Counted from the stretch's first letter, positions 25,017-34,537 are shown. The stretch is DNA of 64,000 bases from Granulosicoccus antarcticus IMCC3135 (GCF_002215215.1 NZ_CP018632.1:6878501-6942500); one strand, 5' to 3'. Notes: generated by a model not told the origin, from the sequence alone. Made by a program: numbers and translations.

Positions 25017-25043
25017 CCTGCCCGATAGATGCCTATCGGCAGG
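25017..25043 (+). terminator. Hairpin after the small lipoprotein gene
   Basis: CCTGCCcGATAG-atgc-CTATCGGCAGG is a stem of eleven pairs with one bulged C, about 30 bases after the stop. It has no T run, so it may be a rho-assisted or mRNA-stabilising stem rather than an intrinsic terminator. Confidence 0.4.
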
Positions 25044-25189
25044 CGAAAATTCGGCATTTAATGAGCAATTCAGGTTATCGATTCGTTTTCATAACTCAGT
25101 GCACACGGTGAACGCTTGTGGACAGCTGCGGTCTACCCCTGAATCGCAGCTTTTACTTACCATTCACCTAACTGGAGTCACAGATCATC

Positions 25190-25672
25190 ATGACCTTATT
25201 AAAACGATTTACGGCCGCAGCATTACTTCTATTGCTGACAACGACAGCTGCATTTGCAGCCTCCCCTATCAACACACTGGAAAAATCTGGCCTCTTTGGT
25301 GGCTATGAACCGACGGGAATCGCCCTTCACGGATACGATACTGTTGCCTATTTCACAGAAAGCAAACCCGTTGAAGGCTCTGACCAGTTCACCACGCAAT
25401 GGCAGGAAGCAACCTGGAAGTTCGCCTCCCAGGAACACCTCGATCTGTTCACGGGAAATCCTGAAAAATACGCCCCACAGTACGGTGGATATTGCGCTTA
25501 CGGTGTGGCTCAGGACTCTCTTGTCAAAATCGAAGTCGACAACTGGAGCATTGTGGATGGCAAGTTGTATCTGAACTACGACGACAAATTACAGGGCAAG
25601 TGGGAGCAGGACATTCCCAAGTTCATCAGCGATGCCGACCAGAAATTCGAAGGTTTGCTGTCTGCCGAATAG
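25190..25672 (+). CDS. YHS domain-containing exported protein
   Basis: 160 residues with a clear Sec signal (TLLKRFTAAALLLLLTTTAAFA). The mature part has GIALHGYDTVAYFTESKPVEGSDQFTTQWQEATWKFASQEHLDLFTGNPEKYAPQYGGYCAYGVA, the YHS domain found in many small periplasmic proteins associated with metal or cysteine chemistry. The start is preceded by GGAGTC at suitable spacing. The gene stands alone, with no neighbour clearly in the same operon. Confidence 0.8.
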   Translation: MTLLKRFTAAALLLLLTTTAAFAASPINTLEKSGLFGGYEPTGIALHGYDTVAYFTESKPVEGSDQFTTQWQEATWKFASQEHLDLFTGNPEKYAPQYGGYCAYGVAQDSLVKIEVDNWSIVDGKLYLNYDDKLQGKWEQDIPKFISDADQKFEGLLSAE

Positions 25673-25825
25673 GAAGACAAGCACGCCCCTTGAACCGCGC
25701 GTTTATTGGCACAGCCAATAAAACCCTTTGTAACACCTACAGTACTAAAGTTTTCAGCCGACTACCTTCAGGTAAGGCAGCGCCGGTGTTCGGCCATGCC
25801 ATGTCACTGGATGAACACTGTCGCA

Positions 25826-28219
25826 ATGCTTCGAATAGTAGATTGTCTGACTCTTGATCACGACCTTAGCCTGGTGCTGCTGGCTGCCATGATATGCCTG
25901 CTGGGCTGCTTTGCCTGTGTCTTTGTAACCGGCAGGGCCATGTCCGGCGAGCGCTCACGAATTTGGGTATCGCTGCTCAGCTTGTGTGCGGGCTGTACCG
26001 CCTGGTCCACGCACTTTATCGCCATGCTGGCTTACCAAACCAGCGTCCCGATGACCTACGATCCGACAAAAACCGTACTCTCACTGATTGTCGGTATCGT
26101 TGTTATCAGCATCGGCTTTCTATTTTCGTTCAAACAACGCCATATAAAATCAAGGCGTTTGCTGGGTGGTGCTCTGGTCGGTGCAGGAGTCGCAGCCTTG
26201 CATTACATTGGCATGGCAGGCCTTCTGTTTCCCGGCTCAATAAGCTATGACGCCGATCTGATTATCGCCTCTTTGCTGGCCGCTCTTGGGTTTGGCGCCT
26301 TCTCAATCGACAGCCTGTTTGATCCCAGTCGAGACAAGCTGAATGTGTTGGCTGGCACACTCCTGGTGCTACTGATCGTCTCTTTGCACTTTCTGGGTAT
26401 GTCAGCTGTCAGCCTGGAACTTGGCTTTTTTGATGCTACCGCCGGCATATCACGATCCTTCCTCATTGCCGGGGTAACAGTGTCGTCACTGACCGTCCTG
26501 ACGATCGGAATTGCTGCATCCATGTTTGACAAGCGCTTGTCTCTGCAACTAGCCACGCAGGCAGAACGATTCAAAATGTTGGCTGACGGCGCTTTTGAAG
26601 GACTGATTGTTCACCAGAATCTTGACATCATGGACACAAACCTGGCGGGTCGCACCTTGTTGGGACTGGATCTGGATACTAGCGGCAGGAATCTATCAGA
26701 ATGGTCCATCGTTGAGGTGTCAGAGCTGCGAATAGGTGATGACACCCTTGTGCAGGAGGTTCAGATCAACGATGGCAAGGGCATCGACTTTCCGGCAGAA
26801 ATCTATCGTCGAGCCATCATGCTACACAATGGCGAAATAGGAGAAATGATCTCGATTCGCGACCTGACTCAACGCCGGGAAAATGAAGCACAGATTGCAC
26901 ATATAGCACTACATGACGCTCTGACAGACTTGCCTAATCGCCGATACTTCAATGAACTGGCGAATTGCGCCATGGCGCGCGCCAAACGCTCAGATGCCTC
27001 TTTCGCCCTGTTGGCCATGGATCTGGACAACTTCAAGTCAGTTAACGATATGCATGGGCATGCTGTTGGCGATGAACTGATACAACTCGTGGCAAAACGA
27101 TTAGACGCACTGCTAAGAGATGGCGATGTGGTTGCACGACAAGGCGGGGATGAATTCACGCTACTGTCCACATCCGTTGATCAGCCCGCACAGTCCATGG
27201 AACTGGCACAACAGATACATGGGATTTTCAGCTCCAGCATTACACTGAATGGCGCTCAGTTGATGGTTGATGCATCGATCGGCATCGCGGTTTTTCCGGC
27301 AGATGGTGAAACACTCGAAGAGCTGATGCGCAATGCGGATACCGCCATGTACGAATCCAAAGCCGAAGGCAAAGCCACGACTCGCCTCTTTGAACCGCGT
27401 ATGAATATTCATCTGGATGCCAGACGAAACCTGGAGGCACGCTTGCGAGAGGCGTTAGCACTAGGGGCCTTATCGTTGAATTATCAACCACTGGTCAGCT
27501 GTGATGATCGATCGGCGGTGTGCTTTGAAGCACTACTACGATGGACAGATGCAGAACTGGGCTCAGTCTCACCGGTGGACTTTATTCCTGTAGCCGAACA
27601 GACCGGCCTGATCGTACCTATCGGGGAATTTGTCTTGCGTCAGGCCTGTATGGATGCGGCCACCTGGCCTGAGCCGATACGTGTTGCAGTGAACCTGTCT
27701 GCAGCACAGTTCGGCAAACAGAACATCGTAAAAATCGTCAAAGCTGCTCTGCAAGCAAGCGGCCTGAGCGGTACCCGGCTGGAACTCGAGATTACCGAAT
27801 CACTGCTGATCAATAACAAAGATGACGTACTAAGGACTCTGGATGAGCTCAAGATGCTGGGCATACGCATTGCCATGGATGATTTTGGTACCGGTTATTC
27901 TTCCTTGAGCTATCTGCAAAGCTTCAACTTCAACAAGATCAAGATTGATCGGGCATTTGTATCCGACCTTGAAAGCAATCCGGAGAACGCCAGCATCGTT
28001 CAGGCGGTCATATCCATGGGCAAGAGTCTGCACATGCGCGTCGTGGCTGAAGGCGTGGAGACTCGAGAGCAGGCAGACATATTATCGAACCTGCAATGCG
28101 ACGAATTACAGGGCTATCTGATATCCAGACCTATGCCAGCGGCACAAGTCCAGGAATTTCTTCGCAGTACAGCTGAAGCCGACAAGCCTGACGAGGACTT
28201 GCCATCACTGGCCGCCTGA
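25826..28219 (+). CDS. MHYT-PAS-GGDEF-EAL cyclic-di-GMP enzyme
   Basis: About 797 residues from MLRIVDCLTLDHDLSLVLL (25826), the usual start of MHYT proteins; the frame is open to 25706. The membrane part has three MHYT-type repeats (WSTHFIAMLAY, ALHYIGMAGL, LHFLGMSAV), proposed in this family to bind metal and sense a diatomic gas. A PAS-like segment (KMLADGAFEGLIVHQNLDIMDTN) is followed by a GGDEF domain with an intact active site (RQGGDEFTLL) and an EAL domain with FEALLRW, MDDFGTGYSSLSYL and EGVET. Both synthesis and hydrolysis of c-di-GMP are possible. Stand-alone gene. Confidence 0.88.
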   Translation: MLRIVDCLTLDHDLSLVLLAAMICLLGCFACVFVTGRAMSGERSRIWVSLLSLCAGCTAWSTHFIAMLAYQTSVPMTYDPTKTVLSLIVGIVVISIGFLFSFKQRHIKSRRLLGGALVGAGVAALHYIGMAGLLFPGSISYDADLIIASLLAALGFGAFSIDSLFDPSRDKLNVLAGTLLVLLIVSLHFLGMSAVSLELGFFDATAGISRSFLIAGVTVSSLTVLTIGIAASMFDKRLSLQLATQAERFKMLADGAFEGLIVHQNLDIMDTNLAGRTLLGLDLDTSGRNLSEWSIVEVSELRIGDDTLVQEVQINDGKGIDFPAEIYRRAIMLHNGEIGEMISIRDLTQRRENEAQIAHIALHDALTDLPNRRYFNELANCAMARAKRSDASFALLAMDLDNFKSVNDMHGHAVGDELIQLVAKRLDALLRDGDVVARQGGDEFTLLSTSVDQPAQSMELAQQIHGIFSSSITLNGAQLMVDASIGIAVFPADGETLEELMRNADTAMYESKAEGKATTRLFEPRMNIHLDARRNLEARLREALALGALSLNYQPLVSCDDRSAVCFEALLRWTDAELGSVSPVDFIPVAEQTGLIVPIGEFVLRQACMDAATWPEPIRVAVNLSAAQFGKQNIVKIVKAALQASGLSGTRLELEITESLLINNKDDVLRTLDELKMLGIRIAMDDFGTGYSSLSYLQSFNFNKIKIDRAFVSDLESNPENASIVQAVISMGKSLHMRVVAEGVETREQADILSNLQCDELQGYLISRPMPAAQVQEFLRSTAEADKPDEDLPSLAA

Positions 28220-28299
28220 GAAGCTTGCCAGACTCGTTCTCTATAAACACCTGACTTGGCTGCTCAACAGGCTCGGCAGACGAAGCCCGACTGAGCCAA

Positions 28300-29016
28300 T
28301 CAGGCCGTTGGAAATAAATCTTCACTCACCGCTAACAGGTGGAACTTCATCTTTGCCTGTGCCGAGTCGGTATCACGCTGTTCAATAGCTGCAAAAATGG
28401 CCTCGTGCTCGGCAAAGCTGTGATGCGCAGGCGTGGGCTCCTCAGTCCGTCGGTTCAACCTTCCCCAGACGATAGTGCGGCGCAAGGCATTGAGCTGCTC
28501 ATACATGGTAATGAGCGGCGTATTCTGAGTGGCTTCAGCGACGAGACTGTGGAACTGATTATCAATTGATTCGTATTGACGCCAGGCAACCGCCTCGCGC
28601 GCCTTGATACAGCTGTCATGCAATTGCTCAACGTGCTCGGCAGTCGCATGCAGTGCAGCCTCACGAGCCAGCATCGGTTCAAGCACCAATCGGGCATGCA
28701 TGACTTCTCGCGGCGTGGTGCGCTTGGCAATGGCTGCAATCGACAGAAACTCCGCGCCCTTGCCGTGACCGTTACCCACGAAGGTACCGCGTCCCACGTG
28801 TCGCCAGATAACGCCCTCTGACTCCAGTATCGCAAATGCCTTGCGTAACTCCGATCGTGCAAGACCCAGGGTTTCGCACAGCTCCCGTTCGGCCGGCAAA
28901 CGATCATTCAGGTCGAAATCTCCCTGCGCGATATAAGCCTGCAGCTGTATCAACGCTCCTTCGCTGTTCTCTCTTTTCACGCCTGTTTGATGGATTTTCA
29001 AGTGAGTCTGGATCAT
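28300..29016 (-). CDS. GntR-family regulator with FCD domain
   Basis: About 238 residues from the ATG at 29016 (the frame is open to 29040). The N-terminal winged helix has LPAERELCETLGLARSELRKAFAILESEGVIWRHVGRGTFVG, the GntR recognition motif. The C-terminal FCD domain is all-helical with MHARLVLEPMLAREAALHA and HHSFAEHEAIFAAIEQRD; its histidines and aspartate are the usual metal/carboxylate ligand site. FCD regulators usually repress adjacent catabolic operons until a small organic acid binds. It is divergent from the FAH/ABC/Ldh operon, so it is the probable regulator of that operon. Confidence 0.85.
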   Translation of the reverse strand: MIQTHLKIHQTGVKRENSEGALIQLQAYIAQGDFDLNDRLPAERELCETLGLARSELRKAFAILESEGVIWRHVGRGTFVGNGHGKGAEFLSIAAIAKRTTPREVMHARLVLEPMLAREAALHATAEHVEQLHDSCIKAREAVAWRQYESIDNQFHSLVAEATQNTPLITMYEQLNALRRTIVWGRLNRRTEEPTPAHHSFAEHEAIFAAIEQRDTDSAQAKMKFHLLAVSEDLFPTA

Positions 29017-29344
29017 AAACAATGGTGAACCAATATACAAATTGATTATTCAATTAGAAACCAAACAAAACCAATTTCACTGATCCAATGAGACTGATGG
29101 CATATAATATCGATATTTTTTGAACATCAAACACTGGAAATGTTTAGTGAAATTATTCTTATCTTATTGTTTTAAATATATTTATTATGTTTTTCAAGCA
29201 CTAATTCGACCCCATTATTGCTCAGGAATAGGTCTTGTGCCCATTGTGAAATTACTTTATGGTTTCTGAAAGTCAATTATTGGTTCAAATCAATAAACCA
29301 ATTTTGACTAAACAACACCTATCAATTTGTGGAGATCACGACCA
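29017..29344. other. AT-rich divergent intergenic region between regulator and catabolic operon
   Basis: About 330 bases, clearly more AT-rich than its surroundings, between the GntR gene and the FAH gene. It contains several AACCAAT/ATTGGTT half-sites: one at about 29027, one near 29074 and the inverted pair at 29279-29302. No gene is present. It should hold both divergent promoters. Confidence 0.6.
29279..29302. promoter_or_regulatory. Candidate operator for the GntR/FCD regulator
   Basis: ATTGGTT-caaatcaata-AACCAAT is a perfect inverted repeat of seven bases with a ten-base spacer, flanked by further partial symmetry (TCAA on the left, TTGA on the right). It lies about 45 bases upstream of the FAH start codon, where repressor binding would block transcription. 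The same half-site occurs near the regulator's own start. Inferred from symmetry and position. Confidence 0.55.
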
Positions 29345-30280
29345 ATGCACTTTGCCACCATCGCCGTTAAAGGATTATCTGTAGCGGTAGTCCGCCTCAA
29401 TGACGACTCCGTGCTGGAAATAGCCAAAGCGGCCACATCCGCAGTGGACGGTGCGGCTGCGGACTCACTGCGTGAAGGATCCCTGCAGGCAATCATCGAA
29501 GGCGGTGCAGAGGCACTGGAAGCTGTTCGCACGCTGGTTGCCGAAGCGGAATCCGGAAAACATGCCGATGCGCTACACGCAATCAAGGACATCGAGCTCC
29601 TGGCCCCGATCCCATCACCACGCAAGAATATCTTCTGCGTGGGTAGGAACTACGCAGAGCATATCGCCGAAGGCGACAGAGCTCAGAAACAGACGGTAGG
29701 TGTTACCGAGTATCCGGTGTATTTCACCAAGCCTCCAACCGCAGTCATTGGCCCCAAGGCACTGATCCCGATCTTCCCGAGCCTGTCCGAAAATATCGAC
29801 TACGAGGTTGAATTGACCCTGGTCATTGGCAAGGCTGGCAGAAACATCTCTAGCGACCAGGCCTACGATCACATCTTCGGCTACACGATCATCAATGACA
29901 TCACAGCACGTGACATTCAACGTCGTCACGGTGGTCAGTACTTCAAAGGCAAAGGCCTGGATGGCTCCTGTCCTTGTGGCCCATGGATAGTGACTGCTGA
30001 TGCCATCAGCGATCCCCACAACTTGTCCATCGGCCTGTCAGTCAATGGCGAGGTCCGTCAGAACGGATCAACGTCGGACATGATCTTTGATATTCCAACC
30101 CTGATCGAATCACTGTCACAAGGGTTGACACTGGAGCCTGGCGATATGCTGGCAACCGGCACCCCTTCCGGTGTCGGCTATGCCATGGACCCACCAAAGT
30201 ATTTGAAAGATGGCGACACCGTAGTTTGTGAGATATCCGAAATTGGACAACTCGAGAACACGATGACTACTGCCACCTAG
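29345..30280 (+). CDS. Fumarylacetoacetate hydrolase (FAH) family protein
   Basis: 311 residues. The ATG at 29345 is preceded by GGAG. The C-terminal FAH domain starts near IFCVGRNYAEHI, with the metal ligands in DYEVELTLVIGK (ExE) and the aspartate in YTIINDITARD, and the tail LEPGDMLATGTPSGVG. The family hydrolyses or decarboxylates C-C bonds of oxo acids (fumarylpyruvate, oxaloacetate, 2-oxo-hept-3-ene-dioate, etc.). First gene of an operon with ABC importer and Ldh-family genes, so it probably acts on an intermediate derived from the imported compound. Exact reaction unknown. Confidence 0.85.
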   Translation: MHFATIAVKGLSVAVVRLNDDSVLEIAKAATSAVDGAAADSLREGSLQAIIEGGAEALEAVRTLVAEAESGKHADALHAIKDIELLAPIPSPRKNIFCVGRNYAEHIAEGDRAQKQTVGVTEYPVYFTKPPTAVIGPKALIPIFPSLSENIDYEVELTLVIGKAGRNISSDQAYDHIFGYTIINDITARDIQRRHGGQYFKGKGLDGSCPCGPWIVTADAISDPHNLSIGLSVNGEVRQNGSTSDMIFDIPTLIESLSQGLTLEPGDMLATGTPSGVGYAMDPPKYLKDGDTVVCEISEIGQLENTMTTAT

Positions 30281-30334
30281 GCAGGAGTTGCATTATTAAC
30301 AAGAACCACTCACGCTAGACAGGAGAAATACACC

Positions 30335-31360
30335 ATGATCACCCGTCGCACGTTCACAGCTGCACTGCTTGCAGCTCTGCCGCTGACACTACTCAGCGCG
30401 CCGACCCTCCACGCTCAGGATCTGCGAGAAATCACCTTCGTTCAGCCCAGCCCCTCAGCCATTAACTCCTATCCGGTTTTTGTCGCTATCGGTGAAGGCT
30501 ACTTTGCCGAAGAAGGCTTGAAGGTAAACGTTGAGGCCATCAATGGCTCTGGTGCAGTTCTGCAGGCTCTGTCTGCAGGGCAGGCGCTATTCGGACGACC
30601 GGGCCCCGGCCCATTACTGGCTGCCCGTTCACGCGGTGTTGATGCCGTATTCTTCTACAACGTTGCTTCACGCAACAACTTTGGCATCGTGGTTCGCGCA
30701 GATTCCGACATTCAGGATCTGGAGGGTTTACGCGGCAAGGTCATTGGTACGGGAACAGCAGATGGGGCTGAAGTCGGATTTGCCCGCAATGTCATGTCTG
30801 ACGCCGGCATGGTCGCCGGTGAAGACTTCGAGTTTCTGACAGTAGGCGATGGCGGCCCAGCCACTGTTGGCTTCAACAGCGGCGAGATGTCCGCCTATTC
30901 ATCCTCAACGGCAGATTCAGCGGTTCTCAACCACCGTGGCATGAAGGTGCGGGATATCACGCCTCCCAAATTTGCCCGCTTCTTCGGCAATGGCCTGGTC
31001 ACCATGGGAGACACGATTCGCAATGATCGTGAACTGGTGGAAAAATTCGGTCGAGCGTTCATTCGCGGTCATGCCTTTGCACTGGATGAGGCCAATCGTG
31101 AAAAGGTCATGACTCATTTGACCGCAGGTAATCGCCAGGAAGGCGAAGATCCGGAATTTCAGGGCGCGCTGTTCGATGCCATCAAATCAAAGACCACACC
31201 TGTCGACATGACCAATGGTCTGGGCTATCTGCCAGAGGAAGTCTGGGAAGAATGGCAGGAAAGCCTGGTCGCAGGCGGTGAGCTACAAAGCCCACTGGAT
31301 GACCTGACTTCTGCCTATACGAACGAGTTCATCGCCGACTGGAATGAGGTTATCAAGTAA
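30335..31360 (+). CDS. ABC transporter substrate-binding protein, NMT1/SsuA-like
   Basis: 341 residues. The N-terminus MITRRTFTAALLAALPLTLLSAPTLHAQ is an export signal with an RR pair that could be Tat-like or Sec. The mature domain (ITFVQPSPSAINSYPVFVAIGEGYFAEEGLKVNVEAINGSGAVLQALSAGQ) is the NMT1/THI5-like fold that binds sulfonates, nitrate, pyrimidine precursors or aromatic acids. The start follows an AGGAG site. It ends at a TAATG overlap with the ATPase gene. It defines the specificity of the following transporter; the ligand cannot be read from sequence. Confidence 0.87.
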   Translation: MITRRTFTAALLAALPLTLLSAPTLHAQDLREITFVQPSPSAINSYPVFVAIGEGYFAEEGLKVNVEAINGSGAVLQALSAGQALFGRPGPGPLLAARSRGVDAVFFYNVASRNNFGIVVRADSDIQDLEGLRGKVIGTGTADGAEVGFARNVMSDAGMVAGEDFEFLTVGDGGPATVGFNSGEMSAYSSSTADSAVLNHRGMKVRDITPPKFARFFGNGLVTMGDTIRNDRELVEKFGRAFIRGHAFALDEANREKVMTHLTAGNRQEGEDPEFQGALFDAIKSKTTPVDMTNGLGYLPEEVWEEWQESLVAGGELQSPLDDLTSAYTNEFIADWNEVIK

Positions 31361-32169
31361 TGAACGCTCTCGCAGCCGCACCGGACACATCCACCGTGCA
31401 AGCAGAAGCCGTCTATGAATTGGCGAATGTTGGCAAGACTTACGCCCGCAACAAGGTCGTTGCTCTTGAAGGTGTCAGTCTGACACTTGAAAAGGGCAGC
31501 TTCTCGTCAGTCATAGGTTCCAGCGGCTGCGGGAAATCCACTTTGTTGAAAATCATGGCTGGGCTATTACCGCCCAGCACCGGTCGGGTCGTTCTGCAGA
31601 ACGATCCGGTCATCGGTCCCCGCAGAGACATTGGCATGATGTTTCAGCATGCCACCCTGTTTCCCTGGCTGACCACCGTTGAAAACATCGTTTTGCCCAT
31701 CGAAATACGTGATGGACGTGCTGCAGCACAGCAGGCCAAGACACGAGCTCATGATCTGCTTGATGTCGTCGGCTTGAAGGGCTTCGAGGATGTCTATCCG
31801 AACGAGCTTTCAGGGGGTATGGCACAACGGGCGTCCATCTGTCGCATGCTGATCACCGAACCTGCCGTCTTGCTACTGGATGAACCATTCAGTGCGCTGG
31901 ATGAGCTATCTCGCGACATGATGAATATGGAATTGCAGCGTATCTGTGCCGAGCAGCATGCAACCGCTTTTCTGGTCACTCACTCTATCGCCGAAGCAGT
32001 CATCCTGTCCGATCACATCTATGTCATGAAGCCACGCCCGGGAAGATTGGCCGAAATTGTCACGGTGGATCTGCCAAGACCGCGCACGCTGGACATGATC
32101 ACAACACCAAAATTCGGAGCCATCGTTGACTACATCCGCCAGTTGCTGGACAAGGGAGCAGAGCTGTGA
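31360..32169 (+). CDS. ABC transporter ATP-binding protein (nitrate/sulfonate/taurine type)
   Basis: 269 residues with Walker A GSSGCGKST, Q-loop MMFQHATLFPWLTTVEN, signature LSGGMAQRASICRML, Walker B VLLLDEPFSALDE and H-loop FLVTHSIAEAV. Group resembles TauB/SsuB/NrtD. Couples ATP hydrolysis to uptake through the downstream permease. The start overlaps the substrate-binding protein stop by one base, and the stop overlaps the permease start in a GTGA arrangement. Confidence 0.92.
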   Translation: MNALAAAPDTSTVQAEAVYELANVGKTYARNKVVALEGVSLTLEKGSFSSVIGSSGCGKSTLLKIMAGLLPPSTGRVVLQNDPVIGPRRDIGMMFQHATLFPWLTTVENIVLPIEIRDGRAAAQQAKTRAHDLLDVVGLKGFEDVYPNELSGGMAQRASICRMLITEPAVLLLDEPFSALDELSRDMMNMELQRICAEQHATAFLVTHSIAEAVILSDHIYVMKPRPGRLAEIVTVDLPRPRTLDMITTPKFGAIVDYIRQLLDKGAEL

Positions 32170-33032
32170 GACAGGCCAGCGTCAGTACCAACCCGGCACC
32201 CATGCCGAGTGAAGAGACGATCTGGGTAGAACGCGAATCCTTGCTGGATCGCATTCCACGCAGTGTCTCCATGGCGTTTGTATTCGTGTTGTTCGTGGGC
32301 TCCTGGCAGCTATCAACCAGTCTGGGACTCGTGTCTCCGATCATATTGCCGACCCCACTGGAAGTCTTCAACGACCTGATATTCGTTGGCAAGAACCTGC
32401 TCACCGGCGACTATATGCTCGGCGCAATGTGGATCACCATCAAAGAGGTAATCTACGGTTTTGCCCTGGCTATCTTCATCGGTTTCTCTCTCGGTGTACT
32501 GGTCGGCGAGACAGCATTCGGCGAACGTGCAGTCATGCCCTATCTGGTAGCACTGGATACCATGCCCAAAGTGGCTTTCGCCCCCCTGTTCGTCGCCTGG
32601 TTAGGCTTTGGCATTGAATCCAAAGTGGCACTCGCAGCCTTCATCGCCACTTTCCCGATTGTTGTCGGTACCGCAGCAGGCCTGCACGCTGCCGATGAAA
32701 ATGCACGCATGCTGTTCAAGACCATGGGGGCCAGCAGATTGCAGACCTTGATCAAGATGAAGCTGCCGATGGGTCTTCCCCAGATATTCACTGGTCTTAA
32801 AATAGGTGCTGTTGGTGTCATGGCCGGAGCCATCACAGGCGAGTTTCTCGGTGGTGGCAAAGGCATCGGTGAATTGATTCGAGTCGCTGCATCACAGCTG
32901 CATACACCTCGGGTTTTCTCCCTTATTCTGTACATCAGCCTGTTAGGACTGGCGCTCTACGCCCTCGTGACATGGACACAGCGCCGTACCGTGTTCTGGC
33001 AGAAAGACTCAGTCGGAGCTCGTGATGAGTGA
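32166..33032 (+). CDS. ABC transporter permease (BPD_transp_1, SsuC-like)
   Basis: 288 residues, GTG start overlapping the ATPase stop by four bases. About six membrane segments. The cytoplasmic EAA-type loop is FKTMGASRLQTLIKMKLPMGLPQIFTGLKIG, which contacts the ATPase. Also has the typical DTMPKVAFAPLFVAWLGFGIESK stretch. Forms the channel of the importer encoded with the two genes upstream. The 3' end overlaps the Ldh-family gene by eight bases. Confidence 0.9.
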   Translation: MRQASVSTNPAPMPSEETIWVERESLLDRIPRSVSMAFVFVLFVGSWQLSTSLGLVSPIILPTPLEVFNDLIFVGKNLLTGDYMLGAMWITIKEVIYGFALAIFIGFSLGVLVGETAFGERAVMPYLVALDTMPKVAFAPLFVAWLGFGIESKVALAAFIATFPIVVGTAAGLHAADENARMLFKTMGASRLQTLIKMKLPMGLPQIFTGLKIGAVGVMAGAITGEFLGGGKGIGELIRVAASQLHTPRVFSLILYISLLGLALYALVTWTQRRTVFWQKDSVGARDE

Positions 33033-34095
33033 TCCAGACAAGCCGGTCAGTGTCGCCAGCCTGCAAGCCTTCATTCACCGAGCTCTGACATCACAAGGTG
33101 TGCCGGAGGCTGACGCCAGCAAGGTATCAAGCCTGATGGTGGAAGCCGACATCTTTGGCCATGATACTCACGGTGTTTTTCGATTAAGACAATATCTGGC
33201 ACGACTACGTGACGGCGGTTGCAATGCGCAGCCCAACATTGTTGTTGCCCATGAGACTGTGGCCACGGCCCTGATCGACGGCGATAACGGCCTCGGTCAC
33301 CTGGCCATGAACCAGGCTTGTGAGCTGGCCATCGAGAAAGCTCGCAGCGCAGGAATTGGCTGGGTTGGTGTGCGACGCGGCAATCACGCAGGACCACTGG
33401 CACTGTATGTACGCCCGCAAGCCAACGCCGGCATGATCGGCATGGCAGCAGCAGTGGGCAGTGCCAATCACGTCCCCCCTTTTGGAGGAACAGACCTGCT
33501 ATTGGGTACTAATCCAGTCGCTATCTCAGCACCCAACGGCAGCGATGACCCATTCGTACTGGACATGGCCAGCACCGTGGCTGCCATGGGCAAGATCAAG
33601 ACGCTGGCACAGCGCGGCGAAGCCATGCCAGAAGGCTGGATGGTGGGACGTGATGGAGAACCGCTGACTGATCCGAACCGCAAGTCAGAAGGCTTTCTGC
33701 TACCCATCGGAGGCCCCAAGGGTTTCGGCTTATCGGTTGCCATCGGTCTGCTGGCAGGCGTTGCTAACGGGGCAGCTTTTGGCTCGAATGTCGTGGACTT
33801 CACCGCTGATACCAGCAGTGAAACGAACACGGGACAATTCGTCATGGCGCTTGACCCTGCAGCTTTTGGCATGGGAGAAGACTTTGCACAAACAGCCGCA
33901 CAGGCCTTCGATGAGATGCGCGCCTCCCCGCCTCTGCCCGGACATGCGCCGGTACGCTTACCGGGTGATGGCAAGCATGAAGTGGCCGAGCAACGTCGTC
34001 GCAATGGATTGTTACTCGGTCCAGCCTTGCATCAGGATTTACTGGCACTGGCAGAACTGCATGGGTTTGATGCAACCCTGGAACCTGGCATATGA
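33025..34095 (+). CDS. Ldh-family NAD(P)-dependent 2-oxo/2-hydroxy acid dehydrogenase
   Basis: About 356 residues from the ATG at 33025 (a GTG at 33022 is alternative). Motifs of the malate/L-lactate dehydrogenase (Ldh_2, YlbC/DlgD) family: EADIFGHDTHGVFRLRQYL, GVGVRRGNHAG-like GVRRGNHAGPLALY, PFGGTDLLLGTNPVAISAPN, PFVLDMASTVAAMGKI, GGPKGFGLSVAIGLLAGVANGAAFG. The family interconverts 2-hydroxy acids or ureidoglycolate-type substrates with NAD(P). Here it closes the FAH/ABC operon, so the imported compound may be a hydroxy or oxo acid. Confidence 0.85.
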   Translation: MSDPDKPVSVASLQAFIHRALTSQGVPEADASKVSSLMVEADIFGHDTHGVFRLRQYLARLRDGGCNAQPNIVVAHETVATALIDGDNGLGHLAMNQACELAIEKARSAGIGWVGVRRGNHAGPLALYVRPQANAGMIGMAAAVGSANHVPPFGGTDLLLGTNPVAISAPNGSDDPFVLDMASTVAAMGKIKTLAQRGEAMPEGWMVGRDGEPLTDPNRKSEGFLLPIGGPKGFGLSVAIGLLAGVANGAAFGSNVVDFTADTSSETNTGQFVMALDPAAFGMGEDFAQTAAQAFDEMRASPPLPGHAPVRLPGDGKHEVAEQRRRNGLLLGPALHQDLLALAELHGFDATLEPGI

Positions 34096-34129
34096 AGAAA
34101 CAATCGCACTGCAGACGAGATGACTCTAC

Positions 34130-34510
34130 TTACATTCGAACCGACTGAGCTGACAAGGTCACATTGAGCTGGAAGCTGCCCTCATTTACCAACCACTTGC
34201 GCAATGTATAGGTACGGACACCTGCTGCATGCATGGGGTCTGCATCAGCGATGGCACGGGCGGCCTGCATCGATTCGGCCCGGTAGATGATCAGACCGTT
34301 GCCTTGCATCTGCTCACCCGTGTCGTCCGAAAGCGGTCCAGCGAAGACCAGCGCGCCACTGCGCTCCTGCTCCAGCTGATATTGAAGATGTGCAGGCAAG
34401 GTGTCTGCCAATTGTTCCGGCTTCACCGCCGTTGTCTCGACAACATAGAGCTCCAGAGCAAGTGATCCACGCTCTTGTGCTGCCTTTTTATAGTCATTCC
34501 ACGCTGGCAT
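34130..34510 (-). CDS. YciI-family protein
   Basis: 126 residues of the YCII ferredoxin-like fold. It has the conserved histidine in LPAHLQYQ, the GPL/GAGP-like turn VFAGPLSDD, and the IADADPMHAAG segment whose Asp and His line the active site. AAGGAG lies at good spacing before the start. YciI-like proteins include TftG, which acts on chlorinated hydroxyquinol in the 2,4,5-T pathway next to a hydroxyquinol dioxygenase. It lies divergently from the nitroreductase within the catabolic island, so a quinone- or lactone-type reaction is possible but unproven. Confidence 0.78.
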   Translation of the reverse strand: MPAWNDYKKAAQERGSLALELYVVETTAVKPEQLADTLPAHLQYQLEQERSGALVFAGPLSDDTGEQMQGNGLIIYRAESMQAARAIADADPMHAAGVRTYTLRKWLVNEGSFQLNVTLSAQSVRM

Positions 34511-34537
34511 TTTTTTCTCCTTTAATATCGATTTTTA

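Noticed and set aside
28831-29016. FadR identity for the GntR regulator
   Set aside because: Although it has an FCD-type domain, the genetic context is catabolic rather than fatty acid metabolism, so I did not assign the fadR symbol.
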